Positions 15,815 through 23,959 of a DNA stretch of 35,315 bases are shown here, piece by piece. The stretch comes from Abiotrophia sp938010525 (GTDB lineage Bacteria > Bacillota > Bacilli > Lactobacillales > Aerococcaceae): assembly GCF_938010525.1 (NCBI RefSeq), contig NZ_CALLVK010000001.1:1-35315 (forward strand), given 5' to 3'. The notes under the pieces were generated by a model that saw only the letters and a list, made by a program, of their open reading frames with translations, ran no database searches and had not been told where the DNA came from. Position numbers and translations under genes: made by a program. How positions within the stretch are numbered: position 1 is the first letter of the stretch; every line of letters starts with the position of its first letter.

Positions 15815-15856
15815 TTGTCCATACCTTTGCTTTACGCTATAATAGTGTAGCGTAAG
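15815..15856 (+). promoter_or_regulatory. Promoter with inverted repeat over the -10 (DUF3290/DUF421 operon)
   Basis: TTGTCC (15815-15820), 17 bp, TATAAT (15838-15843). A perfect 8-bp inverted repeat TTACGCTA (15832-15839) / TAGCGTAA (15848-15855) overlaps the -10 and the start of transcription, and its right arm abuts the ribosome site GGAGG. This is a good candidate repressor site; the regulator is unknown. Confidence 0.7.
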
Positions 15857-15867
15857 GAGGTTATGGC

Positions 15868-16317
15868 ATGAAATTCTATTCTTATGACTATATGAAGAGT
15901 CGAATTAATATAACGGACTGGCTCCAATTGACCATTTTCGTTGGCTTAGCTATCTTAATTGGCTTGGCTATATGGTTTTACTACCATCGCAACAAGGATT
16001 CTAAGTACCGTGAATTAGCTATTATTGGCATTATCTGCTTCTTTATTTTAGCTGGGACTCGTTGGCAAGATGCGCAAGCTAAGCAAGCAGCCCTTAGCCA
16101 ATATTCAGGGGCTAGTCACTTGATGGAACAGGTGGCTGAAGATTTGGGGACTAAGCCCGAATTGCTCTATCTTAATACGGAAGCAGCGGCCGACGGAGGC
16201 ATTATCAAATCCGGTGACCGCTACTATCGGACTATCATCGATAGAGAAGGACACTATATCCTTGAGGAAATGGCAGTTCAGCTGCCTAAGATCGAATTGG
16301 TGGAGGTAAAGCCATGA
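15868..16317 (+). CDS. DUF3290 family membrane protein
   Basis: A 149-residue protein with two N-terminal membrane spans (about 18-37 and 49-63) and a C-terminal domain of about 80 residues with YYRTIIDREGHYILEE. This matches DUF3290, almost always encoded before a DUF421 protein. The two genes overlap by four bases here (ATGA), so the products probably act together in the membrane. Function is not known. A strong GGAGG lies before the ATG, next to a putative operator. Confidence 0.85.
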   Translation: MKFYSYDYMKSRINITDWLQLTIFVGLAILIGLAIWFYYHRNKDSKYRELAIIGIICFFILAGTRWQDAQAKQAALSQYSGASHLMEQVAEDLGTKPELLYLNTEAAADGGIIKSGDRYYRTIIDREGHYILEEMAVQLPKIELVEVKP

Positions 16318-16946
16318 CATTAAATTTTTTAGATATCGCCATTAAGCTGGCCTTAGGCGTGTTGGCCTTGGTTGTAGTCATTAATTTGACAGGTAAGGGC
16401 AATTTGGCGCCGGCTTCGGCCAGTGACCAGGTCCAAAACTATGTCCTAGGGGGCATTATTGGTGGGGTTATTTATAACCCTGGTATTTCTATCCTGCAAT
16501 TTTTAATTATTCTCATGATTTGGTTAGTGCTAGTTCTAAGCTTCAAATGGCTGAAAACCCACAACCAACTTCTTAAGAAGACCATTGATGGGGAACCAAC
16601 GGACTTGATTAGCCGTGGCGTCATCGATGTGGAAGCGACACGAGCAGCAGGTCTAACGGCTCAAGATTTGGCTTTCAAATTGCGTAGTCAGAATATCTAC
16701 TCTATCAAGAAGGTTAAGCGGGCAGTGATCGAACAAAATGGTAGCCTTAATATTGTGGTTTACGGTGAGGAAAATCCTAAGTATCCTCTAATTACAGACG
16801 GGCATATTCAATATAAAACCTTGGATTCTATTGACAAGACCGAAGAATGGCTCATGCAAGCTATTGCCGAGGCAGGGCAAGAAGATGTGGCCAAGATTTT
16901 CTTGGCAGAATATATTGATGGTAACATCACCATAGTGGAATACTAG
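16314..16946 (+). CDS. DUF421 (YetF/YcaP-type) membrane protein
   Basis: A 210-residue protein with three N-terminal membrane spans (to about 80) and a cytosolic domain with the family block IDGEPTDLISRGVIDVEATRA followed by LAFKLRSQNIYSIKKVKRAVIEQNG. DUF421 proteins such as YetF occur singly or with DUF3290; their biochemical role is not settled. Translationally coupled to the DUF3290 gene and followed two bases later by a pseudouridine synthase gene. Confidence 0.88.
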   Translation: MTLNFLDIAIKLALGVLALVVVINLTGKGNLAPASASDQVQNYVLGGIIGGVIYNPGISILQFLIILMIWLVLVLSFKWLKTHNQLLKKTIDGEPTDLISRGVIDVEATRAAGLTAQDLAFKLRSQNIYSIKKVKRAVIEQNGSLNIVVYGEENPKYPLITDGHIQYKTLDSIDKTEEWLMQAIAEAGQEDVAKIFLAEYIDGNITIVEY

Positions 16947-16948
16947 CC

Positions 16949-17665
16949 ATGCGTCTGGATCAAGTCATGAATCAGGCGGGCCTGGGTTCCCGGAATCAAG
17001 TTAAGCGTCTACTTAAAAGTTGCCAGGTGCAAGTCGATGGCCAAGTGGAGCGTCGCCCCAACCGTAATGTGGATCCTGGTTTGCAAGAAATCAAGGTCCA
17101 GGGGCAGACCTTGACCCAGCCGGCTGAGACCTATTGGCTATTACATAAGCCTCAGGGAGTCTTAACGGCAGTCAAGGATGACCGCTTCACCACGGTCGTT
17201 GACTGTCTAGCCCCTCAAGACCAGGCGCCAGGTCTTTACCCGGTAGGACGTTTGGATTGCTCTACCACTGGCCTGGTCTTTCTGACCACCAATGGCCCTT
17301 TGGGTTATCGCATGTTGCATCCCCAATACCATGTGGAAAAGGAATACCAGGTGGTGGTCAATGGCCCGCTGACCCAGGACCATGTGGCTAGTTTTGCCCA
17401 AGGCATTTTGATTGATCAGGATCGGCCCTGTGCGCCAGCCCGCTTGGTGATTGAGGCCTCTGGTCCGCTAGAAAGTCGGGCTCGATTAACCATTCGGGAG
17501 GGCAAGTTCCACCAAGTTAAAAAGATGTTCCTGTCGGTGGGCGTCAAGGTGACGCAGCTTCACCGTCTGCGCATGGGCCATCTGGTTTTAGACCAGGACC
17601 TAGCGCCTGGTGCCTATCGACCACTTAAGCAAGAAGAACTGGAACAATTGAAGCACTATCTTTAA
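16949..17665 (+). CDS. rRNA pseudouridine synthase, RsuA/RluB family
   Basis: A 238-residue enzyme that isomerises a uridine in rRNA. It has an N-terminal S4 RNA-binding domain (about 1-48) and the catalytic domain with GRLDCSTTGLVFLT, where Asp103 is the catalytic residue. The closing FHQVKKMFLSVG block is typical. The TruA-independent RsuA group modifies 16S U516 or 23S sites; the precise target is not decided here. It starts two bases after the DUF421 stop with a poor ribosome site, so it probably depends on coupled translation. Confidence 0.92.
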   Translation: MRLDQVMNQAGLGSRNQVKRLLKSCQVQVDGQVERRPNRNVDPGLQEIKVQGQTLTQPAETYWLLHKPQGVLTAVKDDRFTTVVDCLAPQDQAPGLYPVGRLDCSTTGLVFLTTNGPLGYRMLHPQYHVEKEYQVVVNGPLTQDHVASFAQGILIDQDRPCAPARLVIEASGPLESRARLTIREGKFHQVKKMFLSVGVKVTQLHRLRMGHLVLDQDLAPGAYRPLKQEELEQLKHYL

Positions 17666-17705
17666 GGATAGTAATGGGAAATATTTAGCAAAAAGTCAAT
17701 AATCG

Positions 17706-17734
17706 TTGAGAAAATAGGCTTTTAGCCGTATAAT
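17706..17734 (+). promoter_or_regulatory. Promoter of ndh2 and the EET locus
   Basis: TTGAGA (17706-17711), 17 bp, TATAAT (17729-17734), ending 35 bp before the GTG at 17770. One of the best promoters in the window. Confidence 0.8.
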
Positions 17735-17769
17735 GTATAGTATCAAAAACAGAGTGAGGAGTGTTGAGA

Positions 17770-19770
17770 GTGAAAGAAATCGTCATTGTCGGTGCTGGTT
17801 ATGCCGGTATCTCGGCCGCCCGTAAGTTGGGTAAGACCTTCAAGAATGACGCGGATGTTAAGATTACTTTGGTAGATAAGCATGCCTATCATACCTACAT
17901 GACTGAATTGCATGAGGTAGCAGGGGGGCGTGTGGAAGCTAACGCGGTGAAGTATGACTTGCAACGTATCTTCAACAAATACAAGAAAGTCCAATTAGTG
18001 ACGGACACGGTTGTCGGAATTGATGAAGCCACCAAGACTGTCCAAGGTGAAAGCTACAGCTATCATTATGATTATTTGATTTTAGCCATGGGTGGTGAAG
18101 CTAACGACTTCGGCGTCGCAGGCGTTAAGGAAAATGGCTTTACCCTCTGGTCACTGGCAGCAGCTGAACGCATTCGTGCCCATATTAAGGAATGTTGTGC
18201 CAAGGCAGAACACGAGCCTAACCAAGCTAAACGTCGTGCCTTACTCAGCTTCATCGTCTGCGGGGCAGGCTTTACTGGGGTTGAAATGGTCGGCGAACTG
18301 ATTGAATGGGTTCCTCGCCTAGCGAAGGATTACCACTTAGATGAAGAAGAATTCTCTGTTCACTTGGTAGAAGCTGCGCCAAAAATCTTGGCTATGGTGA
18401 CTGACAAGGAACAAGACAAGGCCATGCGTTACATGACCAAAGTCGGTATCAAAGTCTCAACTGGTGACGGGATTCAAGCCGTTAACAAGCACAACGTAGA
18501 GTTAGCGTCAGGCAAGACCATCGACAGCTACACTACGATTTGGACTGCCGGGGTGCAAGGTAATACCGAAGCCAAGGTCTTTGGTTTAGAGACTGGTCGG
18601 GCTAACCGTCTGGTGGCTGACCAATACATGGAAGCTAAGGACCACCCAGGTATCTATGTGGTAGGGGACTTGGTTTACTATGAAGATCCAAATGAAGGCG
18701 GTCGTCCAACTCCGCAAATCGTTCAGGCAGCTGAACAAACAGGGGAAACCGCAGCCCACAATATCATTGCCGATATCAAAGGAACGGAGAAACATGCCTA
18801 CAAGGGTAAATACGATGGCTTTATGGTCTCTATTGGTTCCCGTTACGGGGTGGCCTTCCTCATGGGCAAATGGCATTTGACTGGCTTCTTCGCGATGTTG
18901 ATGAAGCACTTAGTCAATGTGCTCTACTTCTTCACCATTCGTTCCTTCTACTACATGTGGACCTATGTCCGTCATGAGTTCTTCAAGATTAAGGACAAAC
19001 GTAACATTTTCCGTGGACACTTAGCAGCTCACGGTAACATCCTCTGGTCCGTACCATTGCGCTTCTTCTATGGGTCTGTCTGGCTCTTAGAAGGGCTTAA
19101 GAAGGCCTTCGGCCTCTGGGGGACTACTAACTGGTTTGGGGACAAAGTTGTCTTCCCATTTGCCTGGTTACAAGAAACTGCAAATGCTGCAGCATCTGCT
19201 GTGACTTCTGGGGCATCTGAGGCAGCTAGCTCTATGTCATCTGTCGTGACTTCTGGCGCCTCTGAAGCCGTTAGCTCCGTATCTTCTGCTGTTACTAGCG
19301 GTGCTTCTGAAGCAATGAGTTCTGCAGCTAGCTCTGCTGGCGGGGCAGTCGCTCAAGCTAGCCATGCAGTCTTCGGCCTCAGCTACGCTTACGGGGAAAG
19401 TCCAAAACCTGTCTTAGATGGCATGCCAGATTGGTTCGCGGCGATTATGCGCTTCTTCGTGCCTAACCGCGATATGGCCCTCTTCATGCAAAAATTCATG
19501 ACCGTTATGGAAATCTTAATTGGTTTAGCCTTGATTGCGGGTCTCTTCGTCTGGTTAATCAATGCCGGGACTGTGGTCTTGGTTACCATGTTCTGCCTCT
19601 CAGGTATGTTCTACTGGGTTAACATCTGGTTTATTCCGGTTGCCATCGCCCTTATGAATGGTTCTGGTCGGGCCTTTGGTCTGGACTACTGGGTAATGCC
19701 TTGGTTAGGTAAGAAGCTGGATCGATGGCTCTATGGCCGAACCAGTCACCACTATGGGCCACCAGCCTAA
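17770..19770 (+). CDS. ndh2: Type II NADH dehydrogenase with C-terminal membrane extension (EET type)
   Basis: A 666-residue FAD enzyme that oxidises NADH and reduces a quinone, in EET systems demethylmenaquinone. The FAD site is IVGAGYAGISA near 6-16 and the NAD site CGAGFTGVEM near 163-172. After the usual dehydrogenase (to about 380), a long extension carries about four hydrophobic segments, as described for the Ndh2 of the Listeria EET locus. An Ala/Ser-rich insert of three 15-residue repeats (VTSGASEAxSSxSSx) at 478-522 divides the membrane part. Start: AGGAG at 17757-17761 is eight bases from GTG 17770, and too close to the in-frame GTG at 17761 and TTG at 17764. The gene opens the locus ndh2–dmkB–pplA–apbE–dmkA. 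Confidence 0.93.
   Translation: MKEIVIVGAGYAGISAARKLGKTFKNDADVKITLVDKHAYHTYMTELHEVAGGRVEANAVKYDLQRIFNKYKKVQLVTDTVVGIDEATKTVQGESYSYHYDYLILAMGGEANDFGVAGVKENGFTLWSLAAAERIRAHIKECCAKAEHEPNQAKRRALLSFIVCGAGFTGVEMVGELIEWVPRLAKDYHLDEEEFSVHLVEAAPKILAMVTDKEQDKAMRYMTKVGIKVSTGDGIQAVNKHNVELASGKTIDSYTTIWTAGVQGNTEAKVFGLETGRANRLVADQYMEAKDHPGIYVVGDLVYYEDPNEGGRPTPQIVQAAEQTGETAAHNIIADIKGTEKHAYKGKYDGFMVSIGSRYGVAFLMGKWHLTGFFAMLMKHLVNVLYFFTIRSFYYMWTYVRHEFFKIKDKRNIFRGHLAAHGNILWSVPLRFFYGSVWLLEGLKKAFGLWGTTNWFGDKVVFPFAWLQETANAAASAVTSGASEAASSMSSVVTSGASEAVSSVSSAVTSGASEAMSSAASSAGGAVAQASHAVFGLSYAYGESPKPVLDGMPDWFAAIMRFFVPNRDMALFMQKFMTVMEILIGLALIAGLFVWLINAGTVVLVTMFCLSGMFYWVNIWFIPVAIALMNGSGRAFGLDYWVMPWLGKKLDRWLYGRTSHHYGPPA
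19201..19335 (+). repeat. Three 45-bp (15-residue) tandem repeats inside ndh2
   Basis: Units at 19201-19245, 19246-19290 and 19291-19335 each encode VTSGASEA plus a Ser-rich half. Codons differ at many silent sites (for example GGG/GGC/GGT for the shared Gly), so the repeats are old and kept at protein level. Hydrophobic residues recur about every 3.75 positions, a right-handed coiled-coil-like period. Confidence 0.9.
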
Positions 19771-19787
19771 TTAATAAAGTAATAAGG

Positions 19788-19813
19788 AGGCCCCCGCGTG
19801 GGGCCTTGCTTTG
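19788..19813 (+). terminator. Weak hairpin between ndh2 and dmkB
   Basis: AGGCCCC-CGCGT-GGGGCCT stem of seven GC-rich pairs followed by TGCTTTG. It is a poor terminator by its tail but may attenuate transcription into dmkB. Confidence 0.4.
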
Positions 19814-19858
19814 TAAGAGGAGCTAGTATCTTCTTACTAACTAGAAAGGAGGCCACCC

Positions 19859-20836
19859 ATGGTTCACCCAATATGGGAATCTTTACCACTTATTCAAGAG
19901 GAACTCGTGGCGGTCAAAGCCTTGATGAAGTCAGAGCTCCAGCTTAAAATCCCGGATGTCCGAGAGAAAATCTTGGCCTATATGGATGCCCCAGGCAAGT
20001 ACCTGCGGGCCGGCCTCTGTCTGGCTATGGCCCAGCTGAGCCCAGAGGGCATCACCCAGTCCAAACGCTATATTGCGGCAGCCATTGAGGTCCTGCATCT
20101 GGCCACGCTTATTCATGACGACGTCATTGATGAGGCGGATACTCGCCGGGGCATTGAGGCCCTTCATATCCAAAAGTCTAACCGCTTGGCCATCTATGCG
20201 GGCGACTATCTTATGACCTATGCGGCTCGCTTGTTCCAAAAGAGCCAACAGGAATTTGACCGTAATCCTCTGGATGCCTGGGTTATGGAGGGGATTCTGA
20301 TTGGGGAGCTTAACCAACTTGCCAACCAATACCGTCAGGGTATGACCATGTATGATTACCTAAGACAGATTCGAGGCAAGACGGCCCTCTTATTTGCAGC
20401 CGCGACTTTCTTCGGCTACTATAGCCTAAGCCAGTCAGCCCTGCAGAATCGCCAGGCCTTCTATCTGGGCCAAGCAATTGGCATGGCCTTCCAACTCAGG
20501 GATGACCTAATTGACTACCAGGTGGATGCCGAGGTCAGTGGCAAACCCCGTATGCAGGATGTTCAAAATGGTATCTATACGGCGCCCCTAATTTTAGGCT
20601 TGCAGGCGGATCCGAGTCTACGCCAAGAACTTAAGGAGCGGGGTCAGCCTTGGAGCCAGCAGGAGCTGGATCGGCTTTATCAAGCCCTAGTGGACTTAGG
20701 GACTTTGACAGAGACGGAGCGCCTGGTAGACAACTATCTAAGCAAGGCTGAGAAGCGCCTGAGAGGACTAGGGGGCAAGCAAGATAGCCAAGCACTGGTC
20801 AACTTACTCAATCAAGTTATGAGAGGACACTTTTAA
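19859..20836 (+). CDS. dmkB: Polyprenyl diphosphate synthase (DmkB)
   Basis: A 325-residue trans-prenyltransferase that builds the isoprenoid tail of the quinone. The first Asp-rich motif is HDDVID (Asp87, 88, 91) followed by ADTRRG, and the second is LRDDLID (Asp215, 216, 219). The residues four and five before the first motif are small (Thr83, Ala82), which fits a long-chain product. A perfect AAAGGAGG precedes the ATG. In EET loci such a gene supplies the tail that DmkA attaches. The general family could also serve other quinones, but no other men genes are in the window. Confidence 0.92.
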   Translation: MVHPIWESLPLIQEELVAVKALMKSELQLKIPDVREKILAYMDAPGKYLRAGLCLAMAQLSPEGITQSKRYIAAAIEVLHLATLIHDDVIDEADTRRGIEALHIQKSNRLAIYAGDYLMTYAARLFQKSQQEFDRNPLDAWVMEGILIGELNQLANQYRQGMTMYDYLRQIRGKTALLFAAATFFGYYSLSQSALQNRQAFYLGQAIGMAFQLRDDLIDYQVDAEVSGKPRMQDVQNGIYTAPLILGLQADPSLRQELKERGQPWSQQELDRLYQALVDLGTLTETERLVDNYLSKAEKRLRGLGGKQDSQALVNLLNQVMRGHF

Positions 20837-20915
20837 GAGGGGCTTGTCATGGACATGAGGCCCAAATTGCGTTAAACTATAAGATGTAAACATATACAGT
20901 AAAGGGGTAATTGGA

Positions 20916-21761
20916 ATGAAAAAATCATTGTTAAAGTCAACCATGCTCTTAGCAGCAGTCTTATCTTTGGGGACTAGCTTATCTAGCGTAGTTTTAGCGG
21001 AAGATGCTAAACCAGCTGCAACCACTACTTTTGAAGTCAAAGACTTGAAAGACGGCGAATACACCGCTGTTTCTGATGCTGACGAACGTGGCTGGAAACT
21101 CCACCACACCATCGTGGTCAAAGACGGTAAAGTCGCTTCTTCTAACTACGACTATGTCAACGACAAGGGCGAGAAGAAGTCTGAAAATGCTGAATACAAC
21201 GACAAAATGAAAGAAAAGACCAAAGTTTCTGCGGCTGAAGCCATGAAGAAATTAGACGAAAGCCTAGTGAAGGACGGCAAGGCTGACGTAGTGACTGGTG
21301 CAAGCCACACTAGTGAAGTTTTCTTCTTCTCTACTAAGGTGCTCTTGAAACAAGCCAAAGAAGGTAAGACTGGCGAAGTCAACATCTCTAAATTACCGCT
21401 TCAAGATGGTGAATACACTTTGGAAGCACCAGCTGACCAACGTGGCTGGACTACCAAGTTCGTCCTCACTGTCAAAGACGGTAAAGTAGAAAAAGCAGAC
21501 TACGACATGTACAAAGACGGCAAACGTAAGTCTGAAGATGCTGACTACAACAAGATGATGGCTGACAAGGCTAAAGTCTCTTACGCTGATGCAGTTAAGA
21601 AATTAAACGAAGCCTTAGTTAAGTCTAGCAATGCCAATGTAGATGTTGTGACTGGGGCAACCAACACAACTAACGCCTTCAAGACCTATGCTAAACAATT
21701 GTTAGAAGCAGCCGCTTTAGGTGAAAAAGAAGTCATCAAAGCTGCCGTTGTTGGCGAATAA
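20916..21761 (+). CDS. pplA: PplA-like extracellular protein with two FMN-binding domains
   Basis: A 281-residue exported protein. The signal peptide is about 1-28 with a VLA-E cleavage site. Two homologous FMN-bind domains follow (about 45-150 and 162-270), each with DGEYT, a RGW block, VKDGKV and a flavinylation motif. The motifs are D124-VVTGA-S130 and D243-VVTGA-T249, where ApbE would link FMN to the last residue (Ser in the first, Thr in the second). PplA carries electrons outside the cell in flavin-based EET. Unlike the Listeria lipoprotein it has no lipobox Cys, so it would be secreted or held by an uncleaved signal. AAAGGGG precedes the ATG; a terminator follows. Confidence 0.88.
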   Translation: MKKSLLKSTMLLAAVLSLGTSLSSVVLAEDAKPAATTTFEVKDLKDGEYTAVSDADERGWKLHHTIVVKDGKVASSNYDYVNDKGEKKSENAEYNDKMKEKTKVSAAEAMKKLDESLVKDGKADVVTGASHTSEVFFFSTKVLLKQAKEGKTGEVNISKLPLQDGEYTLEAPADQRGWTTKFVLTVKDGKVEKADYDMYKDGKRKSEDADYNKMMADKAKVSYADAVKKLNEALVKSSNANVDVVTGATNTTNAFKTYAKQLLEAAALGEKEVIKAAVVGE

Positions 21762-21774
21762 TAAGAAGTGAAGG

Positions 21775-21805
21775 GAGGCTGGGATTGTTCCCGGCCTCTA
21801 TTTTT
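21775..21805 (+). terminator. Terminator after the PplA-like gene
   Basis: Ten-pair stem (21775-21784 with 21789-21798, one G-T wobble), loop TTGT, then TATTTTTAT. It separates the abundant-carrier gene from apbE, which would then rely on read-through. Confidence 0.85.
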
Positions 21806-21851
21806 ATGGCTCCAAGCAGAGCCTGCCTGATTGATCAGGTAAGATTAGCAA

Positions 21852-21875
21852 GTGGCAGGCCAGATAAACTGCCAC
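21852..21875 (+). promoter_or_regulatory. Hairpin just before the apbE ribosome site
   Basis: GTGGCAG (21852-21858) pairs perfectly with CTGCCAC (21869-21875). The stem ends six bases before the AGGAG ribosome site. It could affect translation or protect a processed mRNA end. No known riboswitch class is recognised. Confidence 0.45.
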
Positions 21876-21890
21876 CAAAAAGGAGTAAGT

Positions 21891-23015
21891 ATGAAGAAAA
21901 CAACTATAATGCAAGGCTTGGCTTTGGGCTTCTTAATCTTAGGCTCCTTGAGTCCCGTTTGGGTTAGTGCTGAGGAGACCAGTAGCAGCACCAGCCAGTC
22001 TGTTAGCAGTGCCAGCTCAGAAGCGATTTCGGAGCCCTTACCAGTGGTGACCACGCCCTTGATGCGGGCTGAGACCAAGCTCCATACGGCCGTCACCTTG
22101 CAAATTTTCCATGAAGGGTCAGAGGCCGAAGCGGCCATGACCGAAGCCTACGACTACATGGACCACATGGAGCAACTGCTATCCACCAACTTGGAAGGGT
22201 CGGATGTCTACCGCATTAATCAGGCGGCAGGCCATGACGCCGTCAAGGTCGACCCAGCAACCCTGGCCATTATTAAGCAAGCTCTGGAAACGGCCCAATT
22301 ATCAGGCGGTCGCTTCGATATTTCCATTGGGGCCGTGTCCAATCTCTGGAAAATTGGCGATGTGGATGCGCGCAAGCCTAGCGACCAAGAAATTCAGGCA
22401 GCCTTGCCTAAGATTGACTACCACAAAATCACCTTAGATGAAGCAGCCCAAACGGTGCGTCTGGAAGAAGAGGGCATGGCCCTAGAATTGGGTGGGATTT
22501 CCAAAGGTTATATTGCTGACGGTATTCGCAATATCTTGGCCAAGCATGGGGTCAATACAGCCATTATCAACCTAGGTGGTAATGTCATTGTTATGGGCAC
22601 CTCGCCATCCAGTCCTGAGGGGTGGAATGTTGGGGTTCAAGACCCTGATGAGGTCCGGGGGCAAGTTGTGGGAACCAAGCGGGTCATTGACGGGACAGTC
22701 GTGACTTCTGGAATCTATGAACGTTATGTGGAAGTGGACGGCGTCCGCTATCACCACATCCTGGATCCTAAGACGGGCTACCCGGTGGATAATGACCTGT
22801 CGGGGGCGACTATTTTCACCAAAGTATCGCTCAAGGCCGATGCTCTGTCGACCACGCTCTTCCTCTTGGGGACCAAGGATGGCTTGGCCTTTATTGAGAG
22901 CCTAGATGGGGTTGAAGCGGTGCTGATTGATAAGGATCACGGGGTTCACGTGACCTCTGGCCTCAAGGATAGCTTTCAACTAACGAATGAGGGGTATCAT
23001 CTTGTTGAAGATTAA
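21891..23015 (+). CDS. fmnB: ApbE-family FMN transferase (FmnB type)
   Basis: A 374-residue exported enzyme that links FMN from FAD to Ser/Thr of FMN-bind proteins outside the cell; its obvious target is the PplA-like neighbour. Signal peptide about 1-27 (WVSA-E), then a Ser-rich linker to about 50, then the ApbE domain. Family motifs: ELGGISKGYIADGI, NLGGNVIVMG, HHILDPKTGYP and KADALSTTLFLLG. No lipobox Cys is present, whereas many Gram-positive ApbE proteins are lipoproteins. Start: AGGAG five bases before the ATG at 21891; an in-frame GTG at 21852 would lie in the hairpin and lacks a signal-peptide context. Its 3' end overlaps dmkA. Confidence 0.92.
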   Translation: MKKTTIMQGLALGFLILGSLSPVWVSAEETSSSTSQSVSSASSEAISEPLPVVTTPLMRAETKLHTAVTLQIFHEGSEAEAAMTEAYDYMDHMEQLLSTNLEGSDVYRINQAAGHDAVKVDPATLAIIKQALETAQLSGGRFDISIGAVSNLWKIGDVDARKPSDQEIQAALPKIDYHKITLDEAAQTVRLEEEGMALELGGISKGYIADGIRNILAKHGVNTAIINLGGNVIVMGTSPSSPEGWNVGVQDPDEVRGQVVGTKRVIDGTVVTSGIYERYVEVDGVRYHHILDPKTGYPVDNDLSGATIFTKVSLKADALSTTLFLLGTKDGLAFIESLDGVEAVLIDKDHGVHVTSGLKDSFQLTNEGYHLVED

Positions 23016-23952
23016 GCAAAAGTTGGCGATATTCTTTGAATTTGTCGAGCTCAGAACCAAGGTAGCCAGCGTCTTCCCTATGCTAGCGGGCTTCCTCTGG
23101 ACCTATTACCGCCTAGGACGCTTCAATTGGGTCAATGCTGGCCTCTTCGTCTTGGCGGTGCTGAGCTTCGATATGTGTACGACCGCTATCAATAACGCCG
23201 TTGATTACCACAAGGCAGTGGACCTGGATTACAAGACCAGTGAGAATGTCATTGGGGTCTATCAATTAGATTTTGGGCAAATGGTCCGGATTATTTTTAG
23301 CCTTTTGGCTTTTTCGGTTATTGTCTCCCTAGTCATTGTCAGTCGGACCGATGTCCTCCTGCTAGTGCTTGGCGGCCTCTGCTTCCTAATAGGGATTGGC
23401 TATACTTATGGGCCTATGCCCTTGTCGCGCCTGCCCCTAGGGGAAGTCTTCTCAGGCCTTACTATGGGCTTTGGGATCTTCTTCCTAGCCGTCTACATGA
23501 CTGCCTACGACCAGCTGCTATGGAGCCAGTGGTCAGGCGGGATGGTGACCATTGGCTGGAACTGGGCACTAACCCTGGAGCTCTTCTGCTACAGTCTACC
23601 CCTAGTCAGCCTAATTGCCGCTATTATGCTAGCCAATAATACCTGTGACTTGGAAGTGGATATCCGTAACCACCGATTCACCTTAGTTTATTACCTAGGC
23701 AAAGCGCGAGCTGTGGCGCTCTATACGGGACTGCAAGTCCTACCTTGGCTAGTCTTATTGGGGCTAGCTTTGACAGGGCGTCTGCCAGTCTGGGGCTTGG
23801 TGACTTTTGCTGGGCTGGCCCTGCACTGGCCTAAGGTCCTAGCCTTCCGCGCCAAACAAGTTAAGCGCGAAACCTTCGTCTTGTCAGTCCAATCCTTTGT
23901 CCTCGTGGCCAGCCTCTATTGTGCCTGGTTGCTGCTGGGCATTGTCCTATAA
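23002..23952 (+). CDS. dmkA: UbiA-family prenyltransferase (DmkA, demethylmenaquinone synthesis)
   Basis: A 316-residue membrane enzyme with about eight or nine spans that joins the polyprenyl tail to 1,4-dihydroxy-2-naphthoate, making the EET quinone. The first Asp-rich region is NNAVDYHKAVDLD, and the second is NNTCDLEVDIRNHRFTL, close to MenA/DmkA proteins. I start at TTG 23002, which has GAGGGG seven bases upstream; an ATG at 22987 gives five extra residues but has no ribosome site. It overlaps the end of apbE and is the last EET gene. A second, diverged copy of its last 80 bp lies at 25027-25111. Confidence 0.9.
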   Translation: MLKIKQKLAIFFEFVELRTKVASVFPMLAGFLWTYYRLGRFNWVNAGLFVLAVLSFDMCTTAINNAVDYHKAVDLDYKTSENVIGVYQLDFGQMVRIIFSLLAFSVIVSLVIVSRTDVLLLVLGGLCFLIGIGYTYGPMPLSRLPLGEVFSGLTMGFGIFFLAVYMTAYDQLLWSQWSGGMVTIGWNWALTLELFCYSLPLVSLIAAIMLANNTCDLEVDIRNHRFTLVYYLGKARAVALYTGLQVLPWLVLLGLALTGRLPVWGLVTFAGLALHWPKVLAFRAKQVKRETFVLSVQSFVLVASLYCAWLLLGIVL

Positions 23953-23959
23953 AGCATGC

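Noticed and set aside
19201..19335. Repeat array in ndh2 as CRISPR or a recent minisatellite
   Set aside because: Units are adjoining, in frame with the protein and differ at silent sites; there are no spacers.
20837..21890. FMN riboswitch controlling the flavin genes
   Set aside because: The leaders before the PplA-like gene and apbE are too short and lack the multi-helix pattern of the RFN element; only a simple hairpin is seen.
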